Positions 54,240 to 64,000 of a DNA stretch of 64,000 bases are shown here, piece after piece (position 1 is the stretch's first letter; each line of letters starts with the position of its first letter). The position numbers and the translations under genes are program-made. The notes beneath the pieces were generated by a model, which was given only the letters and a program-made list of their open reading frames with translations, was not told the origin of the DNA and did no database searches. Source of the DNA: Undaria pinnatifida (Eukaryota; Sar; Phaeophyceae; Laminariales; Alariaceae); contig JABAKD010000017.1 of the NCBI GenBank assembly GCA_012845835.1, forward strand, positions 3,904,867-3,968,866. Direction: 5' to 3'.

Positions 54240-54500
54240 ATTACAAAAATTAAAATACACTCCAGCTGTGAGATTGAAGATTTCGTCGAAACTCATCTTT
54301 GCAAGCTGTGTGTGATACTCCGATCGCGCGCATTACGAGTTGTGTGTCCTCATGAAGGATATAGGTCGGCGACTCCCCTTACAGCTACAGTGTAGCTATC
54401 AGGGTCAACAGGATGATTTTAGTCAGTCTGTGCGCGGAAACTATAAAACCCGTTTCTGAGGGGGACAAAATCTGACAGCTGTGAAGGGAAAGGGGGGGCC
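54240..54500 (+). repeat. CAGCTGTGAGATC family, copy 1 (long)
   Basis: It starts AAAATACACTCCAGCTGTGA, runs through CTCATCTTTGCAAGCTGTGT and GATACTCCGATCGCGCGC, then AGGATATAGGTCGGCGACTC and AACTATAAAACCCGTTTCTG. The same 250-300 bp recur at 57544 and 63529. Confidence 0.9.
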
Positions 54501-54735
54501 TGGTTTTGATCAAAAGCGAGCGGGTTTGGAGGGGGGCGGGGGGGGGGGGGGGGGAAGGGGCAATTTGTGCATGTAAGCTATAAATCCTTTCGAGGGGATA
54601 AATCTGACGGTTTTGGCACCAGTATATTATTGGGGGCGGGGGGGGGGGGGGGGGGCAGCTCGATATGTGCCTGGAAACTATACATTATTTCGAGGGGATA
54701 AACGTGACATTTTTGGAAATAATACATCAGTTTAT
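54429..54735 (+). repeat. Tandem ~100-140-bp units joined by poly(G)
   Basis: TGTGCGCGGAAACTATAAAA, TGTGCATGTAAGCTATAAAT and TGTGCCTGGAAACTATACAT, each followed by a GAGGGG(G)A-AAA and TGAC block, begin at about 54429, 54567 and 54666. G runs of up to about 20 separate them. Related units occur at 63718 and 63927. Confidence 0.75.
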
Positions 54736-54784
54736 CGTGTATATCCTGGGGTAAGTCGTACAATCAGTGAGTAAAGAGAGGGTG

Positions 54785-54860
54785 GAGTGTTCAAGGGGGT
54801 GGGGTTGGGATGGGTTGGGGGGGGAGGGTGGGGGGTGGGGGCGGGGGTGGGTGGGTGGGT

Positions 54861-54891
<31 letters not shown>
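54785..54891 (+). repeat. G-rich tract with 31-base poly(G)
   Basis: GGGTGGGG-type text ends in (GGGT)3 and then 31 consecutive G (54861-54891). Further poly(G) lies at 54535-54554, 54636-54653 and 55012-55032. The strand could form G-quadruplexes. Confidence 0.95.
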
Positions 54892-54892
<1 letters not shown>

Positions 54893-55059
54893 GGAACACA
54901 GCGGCATGGATGGCTCTCGAAAGATAATGAGGTGATATCCTGTGCGTGAAGTGTTTATTAATGTGGCGGATTTCGATATTTGGTGGGGCGTTTGAGTAAT
55001 GGAGAGCAAGAGGGGGGGGGGGGGGGGGGGGGATTTTTTAGGAGGTTTAGGTCACAAAT

Positions 55060-55130
55060 AATATTCAAATACACTTCGGCTGTGAGATCAAAGATATGTA
55101 TCAGCTTGTTATACGCGTGGTACTAGGTCT
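55060..55130 (+). repeat. CAGCTGTGAGATC family, short diverged copy
   Basis: TCAAATACACTTCGGCTGTGA, GATCAAAGAT and ATCAGCTTGTTATACGCGTG follow the start of the family. Confidence 0.5.
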
Positions 55131-55311
55131 AGGCTATATATATGTATTGAGAGCGGCCTTCGCCGGGGAGAGAAATTGCTTTTTTTTACGTGAATCAGCC
55201 TGTATTTTTCGGAGTTTGTAAGGACCGGGCGTGGACGGGAAGGGACACTGGGTGTGCTAGTGTTCGATTGGTAGAAATATCGGGTGTGTTATTAAATGCA
55301 GAACAAACATA

Positions 55312-55676
55312 TGTAAGCCCTAGTTTGGGTAAGCAATTGGTTAACCTTTTGCAAGAGGTCAAACGGACTAATACCCCGCTAATTCCTTAACAAATGGCGT
55401 CGTCGGCAGGACCATGGTTTACTGGGTCGTTGCTTCGAATCCCACCATCCACAACAGAAAACTTTTACGCCTTTCTCCATGCCGAACTTGAAAAATACTC
55501 TCCCCGGTATACTCAGGGAACGAAACCGCTTGGATATATTGACATGTATTCGGCCGACCTGATATCCCGCCGTGTCGGGGGGAGAGAGTGTTTCAAGGCT
55601 TAGTTCGGGTAAGCAATTTGTTAACCTTTTGCAAGTAAGTGGTCAAACGGAATAGTACCCCATTAGTTCGTTGACA
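55312..55676 (+). mobile_element. TRIM-1 monomer
   Basis: It has LTRs at 55312-55392 (81 bp) and 55589-55676 (88 bp), a primer site TGGCGTCGTCGGCAGGAC at 55395-55412 and a polypurine tract CGGGGGGAGAGAG just before the 3' LTR. The internal region is 196 bp, without a gene. The T-arm-like part is degraded here (TTGCTTCGAATCC). It lies in the opposite orientation to the dimer 2 kb away. No clear target duplication is seen. Confidence 0.85.
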
Positions 55677-56412
55677 CACACCAGAGTACATTCATGTTGT
55701 TATGCATGACAGCCGTACACAACTACTATTGATAATAATTTCAAGATAACAATGTAAAATATTCACGGCCTACCAGGTATATTCGGCACTCTCTTTGCGG
55801 CCTTAGATACTGGTATCAATTTACTGTTTTTTTCACAACAAGGTACACCTAGAGTCTCAAGAGTACACACCCGCGACGACCACACAAAAACGATTTTCGG
55901 TGGTCACCCAGGGTACAAGAAAGACTCCTGCATCTCTGGAGAGGACGCTGATGGCGGGCGGAGCTAGGAATGCTCCACGCTGACTTGTGGCGAGAAGCAG
56001 CAGCAGTGGTAGCCAGTGTCGGCGTTGTGTATGATTCCTACCGTGTGGTACCTGGTATAGGTGTGTGTGTTTTGTGGTGGGATGAGCGATGCGGTGAGTT
56101 ATAAGACACGTTTTCACCCGACTCTTTCAACTGTCAGGTCCATCCAGTTATTTTTTTCCACTGGATCTGCATGCCGAAAAAGAAAGGCAGTCGAAAAAGG
56201 TTGAGTTACTGTCTATCTGTGAAAGAAACGGCCGTTTTCCACTGACAAATCCAGTGCGCAGAATGGTTATGGAAAATCGTCCTGTTGACCCTGACACAAC
56301 ATCCAACACGCGCGAACGGCCTCCCGTAAAGATTGTGCAACTGTGTATTAACAACCACATGTCGTACTTAACACACACCACATTCATCATGAAATACGGA
56401 GTATATATTATA

Positions 56413-56592
56413 AAAAATGAAAATACACTCCAGCTGTGAGATCGAAGATTTCGTCGAAACTCATCTTTGCAAGCTGTGTGATACTCCGATCGCGCGCATT
56501 ACGAGTTGTTATATGTACCACGCAGCTTGCAAAGTTAGTTGAGTTGCAATCATTCAGTCGATCGAAATCACAGCTGACGTGTTTTTTTTTTT
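56413..56592. repeat. CAGCTGTGAGATC family, foldback copy
   Basis: A forward arm (56413-56510: ACACTCCAGCTGTGAGATCG, CTCATCTTTGCAAGCTGTGT) is followed by an inverted arm (56515-56592: CGCAGCTTGCAAAG, GATCGAAATCACAGCTGACG, then a T run). The two arms could pair over about 75 bp with mismatches, as in a foldback element. Confidence 0.75.
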
Positions 56593-56999
56593 CACAAAAC
56601 CCGACTGTGTAAAAGTTGGGCAAAAACACGTTGGCATTTGATAGCTGTTCTATTTTACCTGCGAACGAGCCCAATGTGTCTGTCCAAGCACATTGCCATT
56701 TGTTCGGGTCCGTGTCCCTAAGACGCGCTGCAAATGATACTGCCAGGCCCATCGTGTGGATGGGGGGGGCAACAAGCTCTGCTGTAGATACCGTGGTGGT
56801 GGCTGGAGGAAGCACCTCCGATATTGAATGTGTTTTGATCGGAGATGCACAGATTGTTCGCCTTCAAGAACTAAACCGAAAAAAAATGAAACTACTGCTG
56901 CACGTACGGCTATTTTGAGCGGGTTGATCGACGAGATGCACGCACAGCAACGCTGACCCGGCCCTGGTCTGTGGTGTGTCGTGCTGCCGCCGTTGCTAC

Positions 57000-57092
57000 C
57001 GCTGCTACCGCTTCTGCTTCTGCTGCTGTTGCTATAACCGCTGCCACTATTTTTGCTGCTGCTTCTGCCGCTGGTGGTGCTGCTGCTGCGAG
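57000..57092 (+). repeat. Mixed GCT/CCG/TCT triplet tract
   Basis: GCTACCGCTGCTACCGCTTC, TGCTTCTGCTGCTGTTGCTA and similar triplets. On the plus strand they read Ala/Thr/Ser-rich peptides. There is no gene evidence. Confidence 0.7.
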
Positions 57093-57184
57093 CAGAGTGC
57101 GAGTACCGAGTTATGTTTGCGTTGAAAACAGACCTTCAATATCAAACAGCGTAACGTAGTAGATTTTCGTTCGTGTTGATAATA

Positions 57185-57265
57185 TAAAAAATATTTCAAG
57201 GACGTCAGCCGTGAGTTCGACGAATTCCAGGTCAATACTCATCTTTGCAAGCTGCGTTGTTGGTA
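57185..57265 (+). repeat. CAGCTGTGAGATC family, subfamily copy
   Basis: ATTTCAAGGACGTCAGCCGT, GAGTTCGACGAATTCCAGGT, CTCATCTTTGCAAGCTGCGT. A very similar copy is at 59692-59765. Confidence 0.65.
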
Positions 57266-57543
57266 CTTGTAATAATAGTCTATACTAAATGGGAGGGTTT
57301 TTATTGGGAGGGGTCGTATTTTTCGTCCACTACAATGAATGGTGAGTGTTGGTATTTTCATGTTAGTTGGGAATTTTGAGCTACATCTAACATCATATCT
57401 TTTGTATAAATTTCTCACTACAGTAACTGTAGTTTCCACTATACTGCTCTATCATATGTATGGTAGGCGGTTTATTTTGTTTTTTCTTTTTCCTCCCCCC
57501 GCTTTAGTATCGGGAAGAGTACGAAATTTGAATACAGAATACT

Positions 57544-57845
57544 ATTATAAAAATTAAAATACACTCCAGCTGTGAGATCGAAAATTTGGTCGAAACTCAT
57601 CTTTGCAAGCTGTGTGTGATACTCCGATCGCGTGTATTACGGGTTGTGTGTCCTCATTAAGGATATAGGTCGACGACTCCCCTTGCAACTACAGTGTAGC
57701 TACCAGGGTCAACAGGGTGATGTTAGGCAGTCTGTGCGCGGAAACTATAAAACCCGTTTCTGAGGGGGACAAAATCTGACAGCTGTGGAAGGAAATGCAT
57801 CAGTTTATTAAGTGAATCCTGTAAGTCGAATATCCGGTGAGGGGA
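57544..57845 (+). repeat. CAGCTGTGAGATC family, copy 2 (long)
   Basis: It matches 54240-54500 and 63529-63830 base for base over long stretches, including GGATATAGGTCGACGACTCC and CCTGTAAGTCGAATATCCGG. Confidence 0.92.
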
Positions 57846-59047
57846 ATACTTTATGACATCTCATATGTTACTCTCAGGGCCGAGATGAACGAAGGGCACG
57901 GAAAATCGTAATTGGATTGTTTTTTTAATTTCATGAAAAATACAGTGGTTCGAAAAATTCAACTCTGCTTCTTATCAAGGAACGGCGTAGTGCGGTCTAG
58001 AATATAAAGAAATAAAAAAACGCAAAAGGGTCAACGAACACCCATGGGCAATGACCGAGGCGAGTGATGGCTCGCGTCCTTCCCGGAGCGCCGCGGCTAG
58101 CGGCAGATTGTTTTGGCCGGCAGCGGCTTGGAGGCTATGACTCTCGGCGTCTCTTGAATGGGCTGGTGCCACCTTGCCGCTCGACACGGGCAGCAGCGAC
58201 GGGGATATAGCGGTCGAACTTCTGAGCGAAGTCATCATGTGGTAGTTGGTCGTGTAACTTTCGAGGTGCAGGGCGACGAAAAACTGGGTTTGCGGCGGTC
58301 TCGATTGTTTTCGAAGCGTCGCAGGCGGTCTACGCTGTGCTAAGGTTCTTCGGAGGCCGCGCTGCGGCTGCTCCGGTGGTCCTACCTCTCGCAATGGTGG
58401 CTTCTCGCCTCTCAATCAGCCGACGACATGGCACCAATTCGCGTGACCGGCTTCAGATATAATTGGTACAGAACAAGCCATGTCTAGGTGGACAAACTTC
58501 CCACATTCAATTTCGATTTTCGACTAAATTCGACAGAGAAAGCCTTTTTTTACTTCTTTGTTCAACTTGATTTTTCGTAATAATTCTGAGAATGCCTGCT
58601 TGGTGATTTATTCTTTGACCAAATAGGTGCAAATAGAATTCAATTCTGAAGAAAAAACATCGAAATTCGATTTAGCAAGTTCTTCGTTAATTCGGGCCCT
58701 TAATACAGTACAAAAAAAGTTGGCTACTCCCCCCCGAAAAAAAAACAACGTGGGACACGAACCCACGGTTCCAAATTGACACATGCTGTCATTCTAACAT
58801 TTTATACATAATTGTGTGTGTTCTTCACATTAAACCGTTCTTCTACTCGTCGACATCCAGCACACCCAGTGTCCGTACTGATTCTTCACCCTAGAAAGAT
58901 CAGCTCTGTGGTCACAAGCCACGACACAGAGATAATGCATCGTAATGCATTCGACAACGCAATGTCATGCCCTAGTACTGGGTACGACAGGCACAACATA
59001 CATACGTCAGCAACAGAAATACATTGGAAGAGAGAAATACGAAATAA

Positions 59048-59115
59048 ACAAAAACAAAAACAAAAAACAAAAAACAAAAACAAAATAAGAAAACAAATAA
59101 AAACAAAGATAAAAA
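59048..59115 (+). repeat. (AAACA)n A-rich tract
   Basis: ACAAAAACAAAAACAAAAAA and related text. Minus-strand frames across it read poly-Phe and are not genes. Confidence 0.85.
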
Positions 59116-59691
59116 TAAAACAAAAAATGAAACAAACAAAACGAAGGGGAAATCGAAGAAACAACCCAACCGGAAAGGAGAGCCACAGCTCGGAAAAGAA
59201 ACATAATAAAATGAAATAAAATAAAGTAAAGTAAAACCAAAATAAGATAATCCAGACACGAGCCAAAAACCTGGACACGCAAGGAGGGAACAAAGGGGAA
59301 AAAAATACCCCAGAAAAAGACGAAAAGTGCTTCGTATGTACCTACTATTATTAGTCGGCCTGGTACCTTGCTACCCTGTCTGCCATCTCCTTCCTGCCTT
59401 CGTCCACCGCGGTCTCCCTTCTATTCCTCCTGTTGCCCCCCCTGCCCCCACTCCCTTGGACGGCTTTCCTTCTACTCCTCCTGTTTCCCCCCCTCCCCCC
59501 TTTGTGTTCTTCTCATTAAACCAAAATACCTTGTAAAAGAGAGAAACAACGAAAGAAACCAAGACAAAATAAATAAATAAATAAATAAAAAGGGGAGCCA
59601 AAGCACGGGAGATAGAAACATACCCCGAGCATGAGCCAAAATGGACATGCAAGGGGGAAAGAAAGGGAAAAATAGACTAGTCTAGTCTAAA

Positions 59692-59765
59692 TATTTTCAG
59701 GACGTCAGGTGTGAGTTCGACGAATTTCGGGCCAGTACTCATATATATTTTTGAAGCTGCTTCTT
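59692..59765 (+). repeat. CAGCTGTGAGATC family, subfamily copy 2
   Basis: ATTTTCAGGACGTCAGGTGT, GAGTTCGACGAATTTCGGGC, CAGTACTCATATATATTTTT, GAAGCTGC. It is paired with the copy at 57185. Confidence 0.6.
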
Positions 59766-60086
59766 GGTACTTGTACTGACTGTACTACGTATGTGGGGAA
59801 AATTTAATGGGAGGGGTCCAATTCTTGAAAAAAAAAAAAAATGTTCAGTATACATCTACCCAACGACCGGGTTTTTTTTTTTTTTTTTTTTAGTACTTCT
59901 TTCGCTCGCTCGTCTGCCTCTGATTTTCCCGGAGTCTCCGAGCATCGCAGAATGGACTGCTGCAGGTAGGTGTTGAGGTCGCGCACGTTACTGCGAGTTA
60001 CTACTACTACTTACTACTACTACTTGTGCAGTACCAACGCCATGATACCTGTGTGTCGTACATACATACGAGGTATAACGATACAG

Positions 60087-60300
60087 TAGTTGACTTTTTT
60101 TTTTTTTTTTTCTTGAGATTCTCCGGCCGATAGATATCGGGCGGGGAAAAATAAATCTTCTAAAGCTCACCAACCACACTCCTACATATTTTCCACGTGA
60201 TATTTTCACACAAGTCGTGTGTCGATTTAACTCAATTGCCTCCGCAATCCAGCGCCAGCTGGCGTGTCCTTCGGTTCCCACTACGATAGCGATAGCGTGA
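60087..60300 (-). mobile_element. SINE-2, copy 2
   Basis: It has the same blocks as 19392-19580 on the minus strand (CGCCAGCTGGCGCTGG, GAGTTAAATCGACACACGAC, GGTGAGCTTTAGAAG, TATTTTTCCCC), ending in a T run (A tail) near 60097-60111. It is longer because of an insertion near the tail. Confidence 0.6.
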
Positions 60301-60304
60301 GCTG

Positions 60305-61740
60305 TCCCTATCAGTGGTCTTCGTTACTACCCCGGCAGCGCAAGCTATAGGACTACTAGTGGTATACGGATGCGGTTGACATACCAATAATTATGTGAAC
60401 ACTTTGATGTACTAATTAACATCTCATTAATTGATGTTATATCACCAACATGTGCGAGTACGAGGTACGGACTCGTACATGGTGGATGAGTTGTGGGTTA
60501 TTGGTTTTATCAGGGTTGGTGGTACTATTATTAATATTGGACTATACCACGGGTAAGTTTTTTCTTTTAAATGGTGGGGTCGTGTGACATGGGACATGCA
60601 TACATGAAATTAGCAATACAATGAAAATTCGCGGACGTGGTGTAAATAGAGCTACCTGCGAGGAAAAGCCACACAGCAGCATTGCGAGTGGCGCTCAGTC
60701 TGGTATGAGTATCATAGTATGCCGCTTGATATTTCCAAATTCGGCGGAGAACATGAGAAAAAAAGGAAAAAAAAAGTTTTTTTTGCACGCCAAAAGCAAG
60801 ATTAACACCACACCCACCCAATACTGCCTTCGATCACCGTCGCCGGCATTGAATGGCGAAACCACCTTGCTGCATTTGCATTGCGTATCAGTCTCCTAGG
60901 CTGTGACCACGGACTTCGCCTCTGCGAGGCATCAGCACGGACGCTGGTTGTTTTGCGCTTAATGTAGATGGGTGGAAAGATTAGTGTGGAGAACACCGAC
61001 AAAGTACTGAGACTGTAGACTACACATGTCATGCAAAAAAAGGTTTTTTACTTGTTGTCGGTCGATCCCACATTATTAACTCTTTCCTGTCAAAAATCTA
61101 GAGTCCGTGATCTCACACAAAGGTGCTATTATTACTACTGCTGTTGTACGTAGCAAAATGATTCGAAACACGGTAAATAATAAGAAAATCAAAGTTCGGC
61201 CAGGAAACGCCACGTTTCCCCACCCAATCCCACCGAAACACTTCACCCCCGTTTACTATAGGCCATGGGTCCTCGTCGATTTTCGGAGCTGGTGCACACA
61301 CCCGGAGGCATAGAGCATAGCACTGCTGCCACGGGTGGCATGGTAGCGTGGCCGCTTTACTCTGAGGATCCTCCGTACAAAGAGCTAGCTCGCGCGGAGT
61401 TACACGTAGTAGGTTAGGTGCGGATGTTCTCCCATACGGGCTCACGAGAACCTACGCAGCAGCAGCTTTTAGAAGTATATTGCCAATGACTTGACTACGT
61501 ACTAGTCTAGTCTATATGCTGTACCGCTGTACTGCGATCTCGTACTGCTGCTTGCAGTAGTCTAATAATATGGACCGCCGAGGTTGCAGTTATCGATAGG
61601 ACCGAGAATCGGCACTGCACTGCAGGATGTGCGCCGGATATCGATGGGTGGAAATAACAGCACGCACAACACACACGCTGCTTCCGTTTTGTTATACCCA
61701 CCTGTTCTAGGCTGTTGTACTAGACCATAGTTGCGGAAAG
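60305..61740. other. Intergenic sequence, nothing recognised
   Basis: There are short frames only. A TAGTCTAGTCTA word at 61503-61515 belongs to the dispersed palindrome set. Confidence 0.45.
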
Positions 61741-61745
61741 GGCTA

Positions 61746-61911
61746 GAGCGTGAGTTAGCAACACTCGATGAAAAATCGATGAGCAGTGGGGTTGCTGAAC
61801 CCTATGCGCGATGAGAATGGAAGGCAAGAACCGGGGGGGAGAAGGGAGGACACCTGTGACCACGGCTTGTCCAGAAGCCAGAAGCTGGAAAATAGATGTG
61901 TGAAAAAAAAA
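61746..61911 (+). mobile_element. SINE-1, 5'-truncated copy
   Basis: GAGCGTGAGTTAGCAACACT, CGATGAAAAATCGATGAGCA, GAACCGGGGGGGAGAAGGGA, GAAGCTGGAAAATAGATGTG, ending TGTGTGAAAAAAAAATA. It is the opposite strand of the copies at 13873 and 20158 and lacks the tRNA-like head, as expected from incomplete reverse transcription. Confidence 0.82.
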
Positions 61912-61926
61912 TAGGTATAGACTAGA

Positions 61927-61959
61927 CTAGACTATAGTATAGACGATACTATAGTCTAG
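61927..61959. repeat. Perfect 14-bp inverted repeat with CTAGACTATAG
   Basis: CTAGACTATAGTAT, loop AGACG, ATACTATAGTCTAG. It directly follows the A tail of the truncated SINE-1 copy. Confidence 0.8.
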
Positions 61960-61984
61960 ACTACAGCAGTAGATGATGCTCTGC

Positions 61985-63120
61985 CACAATCTGAACAACG
62001 AGAATGCTCCATTCACAGCAGTTATTCTCACCGGCATGGTCTGGGTGCAGTAGTCCAAAAAGGTTGCGAACGCACGGGGCTATCTCCTTTCCTCCCCTCG
62101 CCCCCAACAGCTCAGATGCCCGCTTATAGCTAAGATGTCATCAACAATAACGCCGTGAGGTGCTCCCAGTATCAGACACCTCGTGGTGTGCGTTTGCATA
62201 GATGCAGATTTTGGCGATGCAAAAGGTGGAATGGCCTGGTGGGAGTCACGGCATCTCCCCTCGCTTGTCCCTGTGTGGTGGTTTTATCTCGGCTGTCGTC
62301 GTAGATGACATTTATTTGTACTCGTAACAGTTCCGTGTTCCGTATCATACGCCCCCCTTCGTTTTGTTGTTATTTTTCTTCTCTCGTCGCTGTTGTTCCG
62401 TGATACTGATGTGTGGTTATTTTTATATCATACGTATACGTTGGACGACCCGGATTTTCATGATGAAAGATTCAAAGGGCCTCAAATTTCGCGTCACTTT
62501 TCGACTGGAGGAGATCACATGTCATGTCAGACAGGCAGGGCCGTGTTGAAATCTGCGACATCTGCTACCAGAGGTACGTTATATCATCGTGCACAGTTCT
62601 CGTACACGGTCGTTCTACATCATTAGCCCCCCAACATTTCTTCAACGAAACCGTCGGTTTTGAAACCAGCTCCCGGCCGTATCTCCCGAAATACGCTGCC
62701 CCTGGCAACCCCGCCGTCATCGTTCGATAGTCCTTTGCAAACAAGAAAAATACAAGTATGAATAATTTATTTCATCCTTCCTAGCCACGAAACGTAAAAC
62801 CCCTGTTTTTTGGGCGGGCTACAGTATCGTGAAATCAGTCACTCCAGTCAATCGTAGCACACTGTACCTGGCACTGGTACTACTGGTAGTTTAGTATATA
62901 CGGCGCACGTTGAGTCGGACCAGCTGCCCGCTATTACATCATCGTAGAGGGCCTGCGTTATTATTATGTCATGACATAGTCTAGACTAACGGCATTATTA
63001 GACTATAGATGGGAGCATCCAGGCAGGGCTGTAATATATGATGTTCCCGTGCGCAAGACAAGGCTGAACGTCTTTTAGTCCTGTTGGCCCTGGCATTACT
63101 GTCAGGGGAGTCACCGACCT
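61985..63120. other. Intergenic sequence, nothing recognised
   Basis: There are short frames only. A TAGTCTAGACTAA palindrome lies at about 62977-62989. Confidence 0.45.
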
Positions 63121-63129
63121 GTATCCTTC

Positions 63130-63250
63130 ACGGGGGTACACACCCCGTAATACGCGCGATCGAAGTATCACACGCAGCTTGCAAAGCTGAGTTTTGATCA
63201 AATATTCATTTTTGGTCGATCTCACAGCTGAAGTGTACTTTTCATTTTTT
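63130..63250 (-). repeat. CAGCTGTGAGATC family, inverted copy
   Basis: On the minus strand GTACACTTCAGCTGTGAGAT, CTCAGCTTTGCAAGCTGCGT, GATACTTCGATCGCGCGTAT, TACGGGGTGTG. It faces the long copy at 63529, 280 bp away. Confidence 0.8.
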
Positions 63251-63528
63251 ATGACATATCAAGCACCCAATGCAGGTCGCAGGTAGCTTGAGTGTTGCCG
63301 AGACAGCTGGTGGCCACGTTCGGCTTGCATGCTTTAAGTGTTTGCCCGTTCTAACCCGTCGACTTCGGAGGAATCGACCTACTACCCGGGAATGTCTTGT
63401 TTGTTGTATGAAGTAGTCCCGATTAACATTGATATACAGTGGGGGGGGCTACATGAGTCGGTCTGAATAAGGCGATCGTCGAGATAGGGCGGTCGAAAAC
63501 TGTCATGGAGATGTTAGTACATAGCCAT

Positions 63529-63850
63529 TATTATAAAAATTAAAATACACTCCAGCTGTGAGATCGAAAATTTGGTCGAAACTCATCTTTGCAAGCTGTG
63601 TGTGATACTCCGATCGCGCGGATTACGGGTTGTGTGTCCTCATTAAGGATATAGGTCGGCGACTCCCCTTGCAACTACAGTGTAGCTATCAGGGTCAACA
63701 GGGTGATGCTAGGCAGTCTGTGCGCGGAAACTATAAAACCTGTTTCTGAGGGGGACAAAATCTGACAGCTGTGGAAGGAAATGCATCAGTTTACCAAGTG
63801 AATCCTGTAAGTCGAATATCCGGTGAGGGGAGGGCGGAGTTTTTATGGAC
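63529..63850 (+). repeat. CAGCTGTGAGATC family, copy 3 (long)
   Basis: It has the same text as copies 1 and 2, then ATGGACGTGGGGGCCTGATT and TTGATCAAAAGGGG, which is also found after copy 1 (GGGGCCTGGTTTTGATCAAA). Confidence 0.92.
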
Positions 63851-63873
63851 GTGGGGGCCTGATTTTGATCAAA

Positions 63874-64000
63874 AGGGGGGCGGGAGGGGGGGAGGGGGGG
63901 AAGGGGACGGGTGGGGCAGGTCTATTTGTGCGTGGAAACTATAAATATTTCTTGTGGGGGAGGGGGAGGAATGTGGCGGGGGGGGGCGGGGGCGGGGGGG
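63874..64000 (+). repeat. G-rich tract at the window end
   Basis: Runs of GGGGG with A, C or T interruptions surround one TGTGCGTGGAAACTATAAAT unit. It continues beyond the window. Confidence 0.85.

Larger units (their letters stand above)
57850..60080. other. Intergenic sequence, no gene supported
   Basis: A GC-rich island (58030-58440) has open frames on both strands without a recognised domain. 58748-58780 (minus) holds an isolated T-arm-like GTGGGTTCGTGTCCCAC, but no acceptor or D-arm. An A-rich (AAACA)n tract is at 59048-59115. Confidence 0.4.

Noticed and set aside
58741-58800. Possible tRNA gene (T-arm-like GTGGGTTCGTGTCCCAC on the minus strand)
   Set aside because: No pairing acceptor stem or proper D-arm; the putative anticodon loop lacks U33. 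It is at most a tRNA fragment.
58886-59293. Minus-strand Phe-rich membrane-like frame of 135 codons
   Set aside because: Produced by an (AAACA)n and A-rich tract on the plus strand.

Overview
This 64 kb window is eukaryotic nuclear DNA that is poor in genes and rich in repeats. The only well-supported genes are split by GT-AG introns with pyrimidine-rich acceptors. The rest is retroelements with LTRs, poly(A)-tailed SINE-like repeats, small inverted-repeat elements, minisatellites and microsatellites. There is no bacterial gene packing, no operon, no CRISPR array and no rRNA or intact tRNA gene. Short exons separated by introns of 0.2 to 2 kb and a degraded Copia element would suit a brown alga or related stramenopile, but that assignment is inference; no marker gene is present.

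Layout. Positions 1-3.8 kb hold no convincing gene and a few short tandem duplications. Positions 3.85-11.7 kb are one minisatellite built on CCCATGGG cores, split by a 5.9 kb Copia (Ty1) retrotransposon on the minus strand (5061-10987). The Copia element has a 5-bp target duplication (GAGAG), unequal LTRs, a 36-bp segment that is inverted in one LTR relative to the other, a broken gag/protease/integrase, a recognisable RT with YVDD and RNase H, and two unexplained ORFs downstream of RNase H. Positions 11.7-23 kb hold a degenerate ~300-bp tandem repeat, two 311-bp copies of a tRNA-like SINE (SINE-1), a second poly(A)-tailed family (SINE-2), a 250-bp GTT array and a perfect 15-bp hairpin. At 23.2-23.8 kb an orphan coding fragment abuts a TA-flanked MITE.

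Positions 25.49-34.76 kb contain the best gene: a plus-strand, multi-exon gene (about 9 exons, roughly 300 residues) for a multi-pass membrane protein of unknown family, with internally repeated segments and an acidic tail. Its introns hold tandem duplications and a ~90-bp dispersed repeat.

Positions 35-44 kb are intergenic, with tetranucleotide arrays and a 12-bp palindromic minisatellite (GGAAGCTTCCAC) surrounding a short interstitial telomere-like CCCTAA stretch. At 44.2-46.75 kb is the 3' exon of an SGNH/PC-esterase-like gene (minus strand) with degenerate duplicate copies around it. Positions 52.5-55.7 kb carry very small LTR retroelements (TRIMs): a dimer with three LTRs and a monomer, with ~85-bp LTRs, a tRNA-Ser-type primer site and a polypurine tract. 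The last 10 kb holds a TA-flanked, CAGT-ended MITE, a dispersed/foldback family marked by CAGCTGTGAGATC, its associated ~100-bp units, and long poly(G) tracts.

Most open frames in this window arise from repeats and are not genes; exon boundaries given here are read by eye from splice signals and reading phase.
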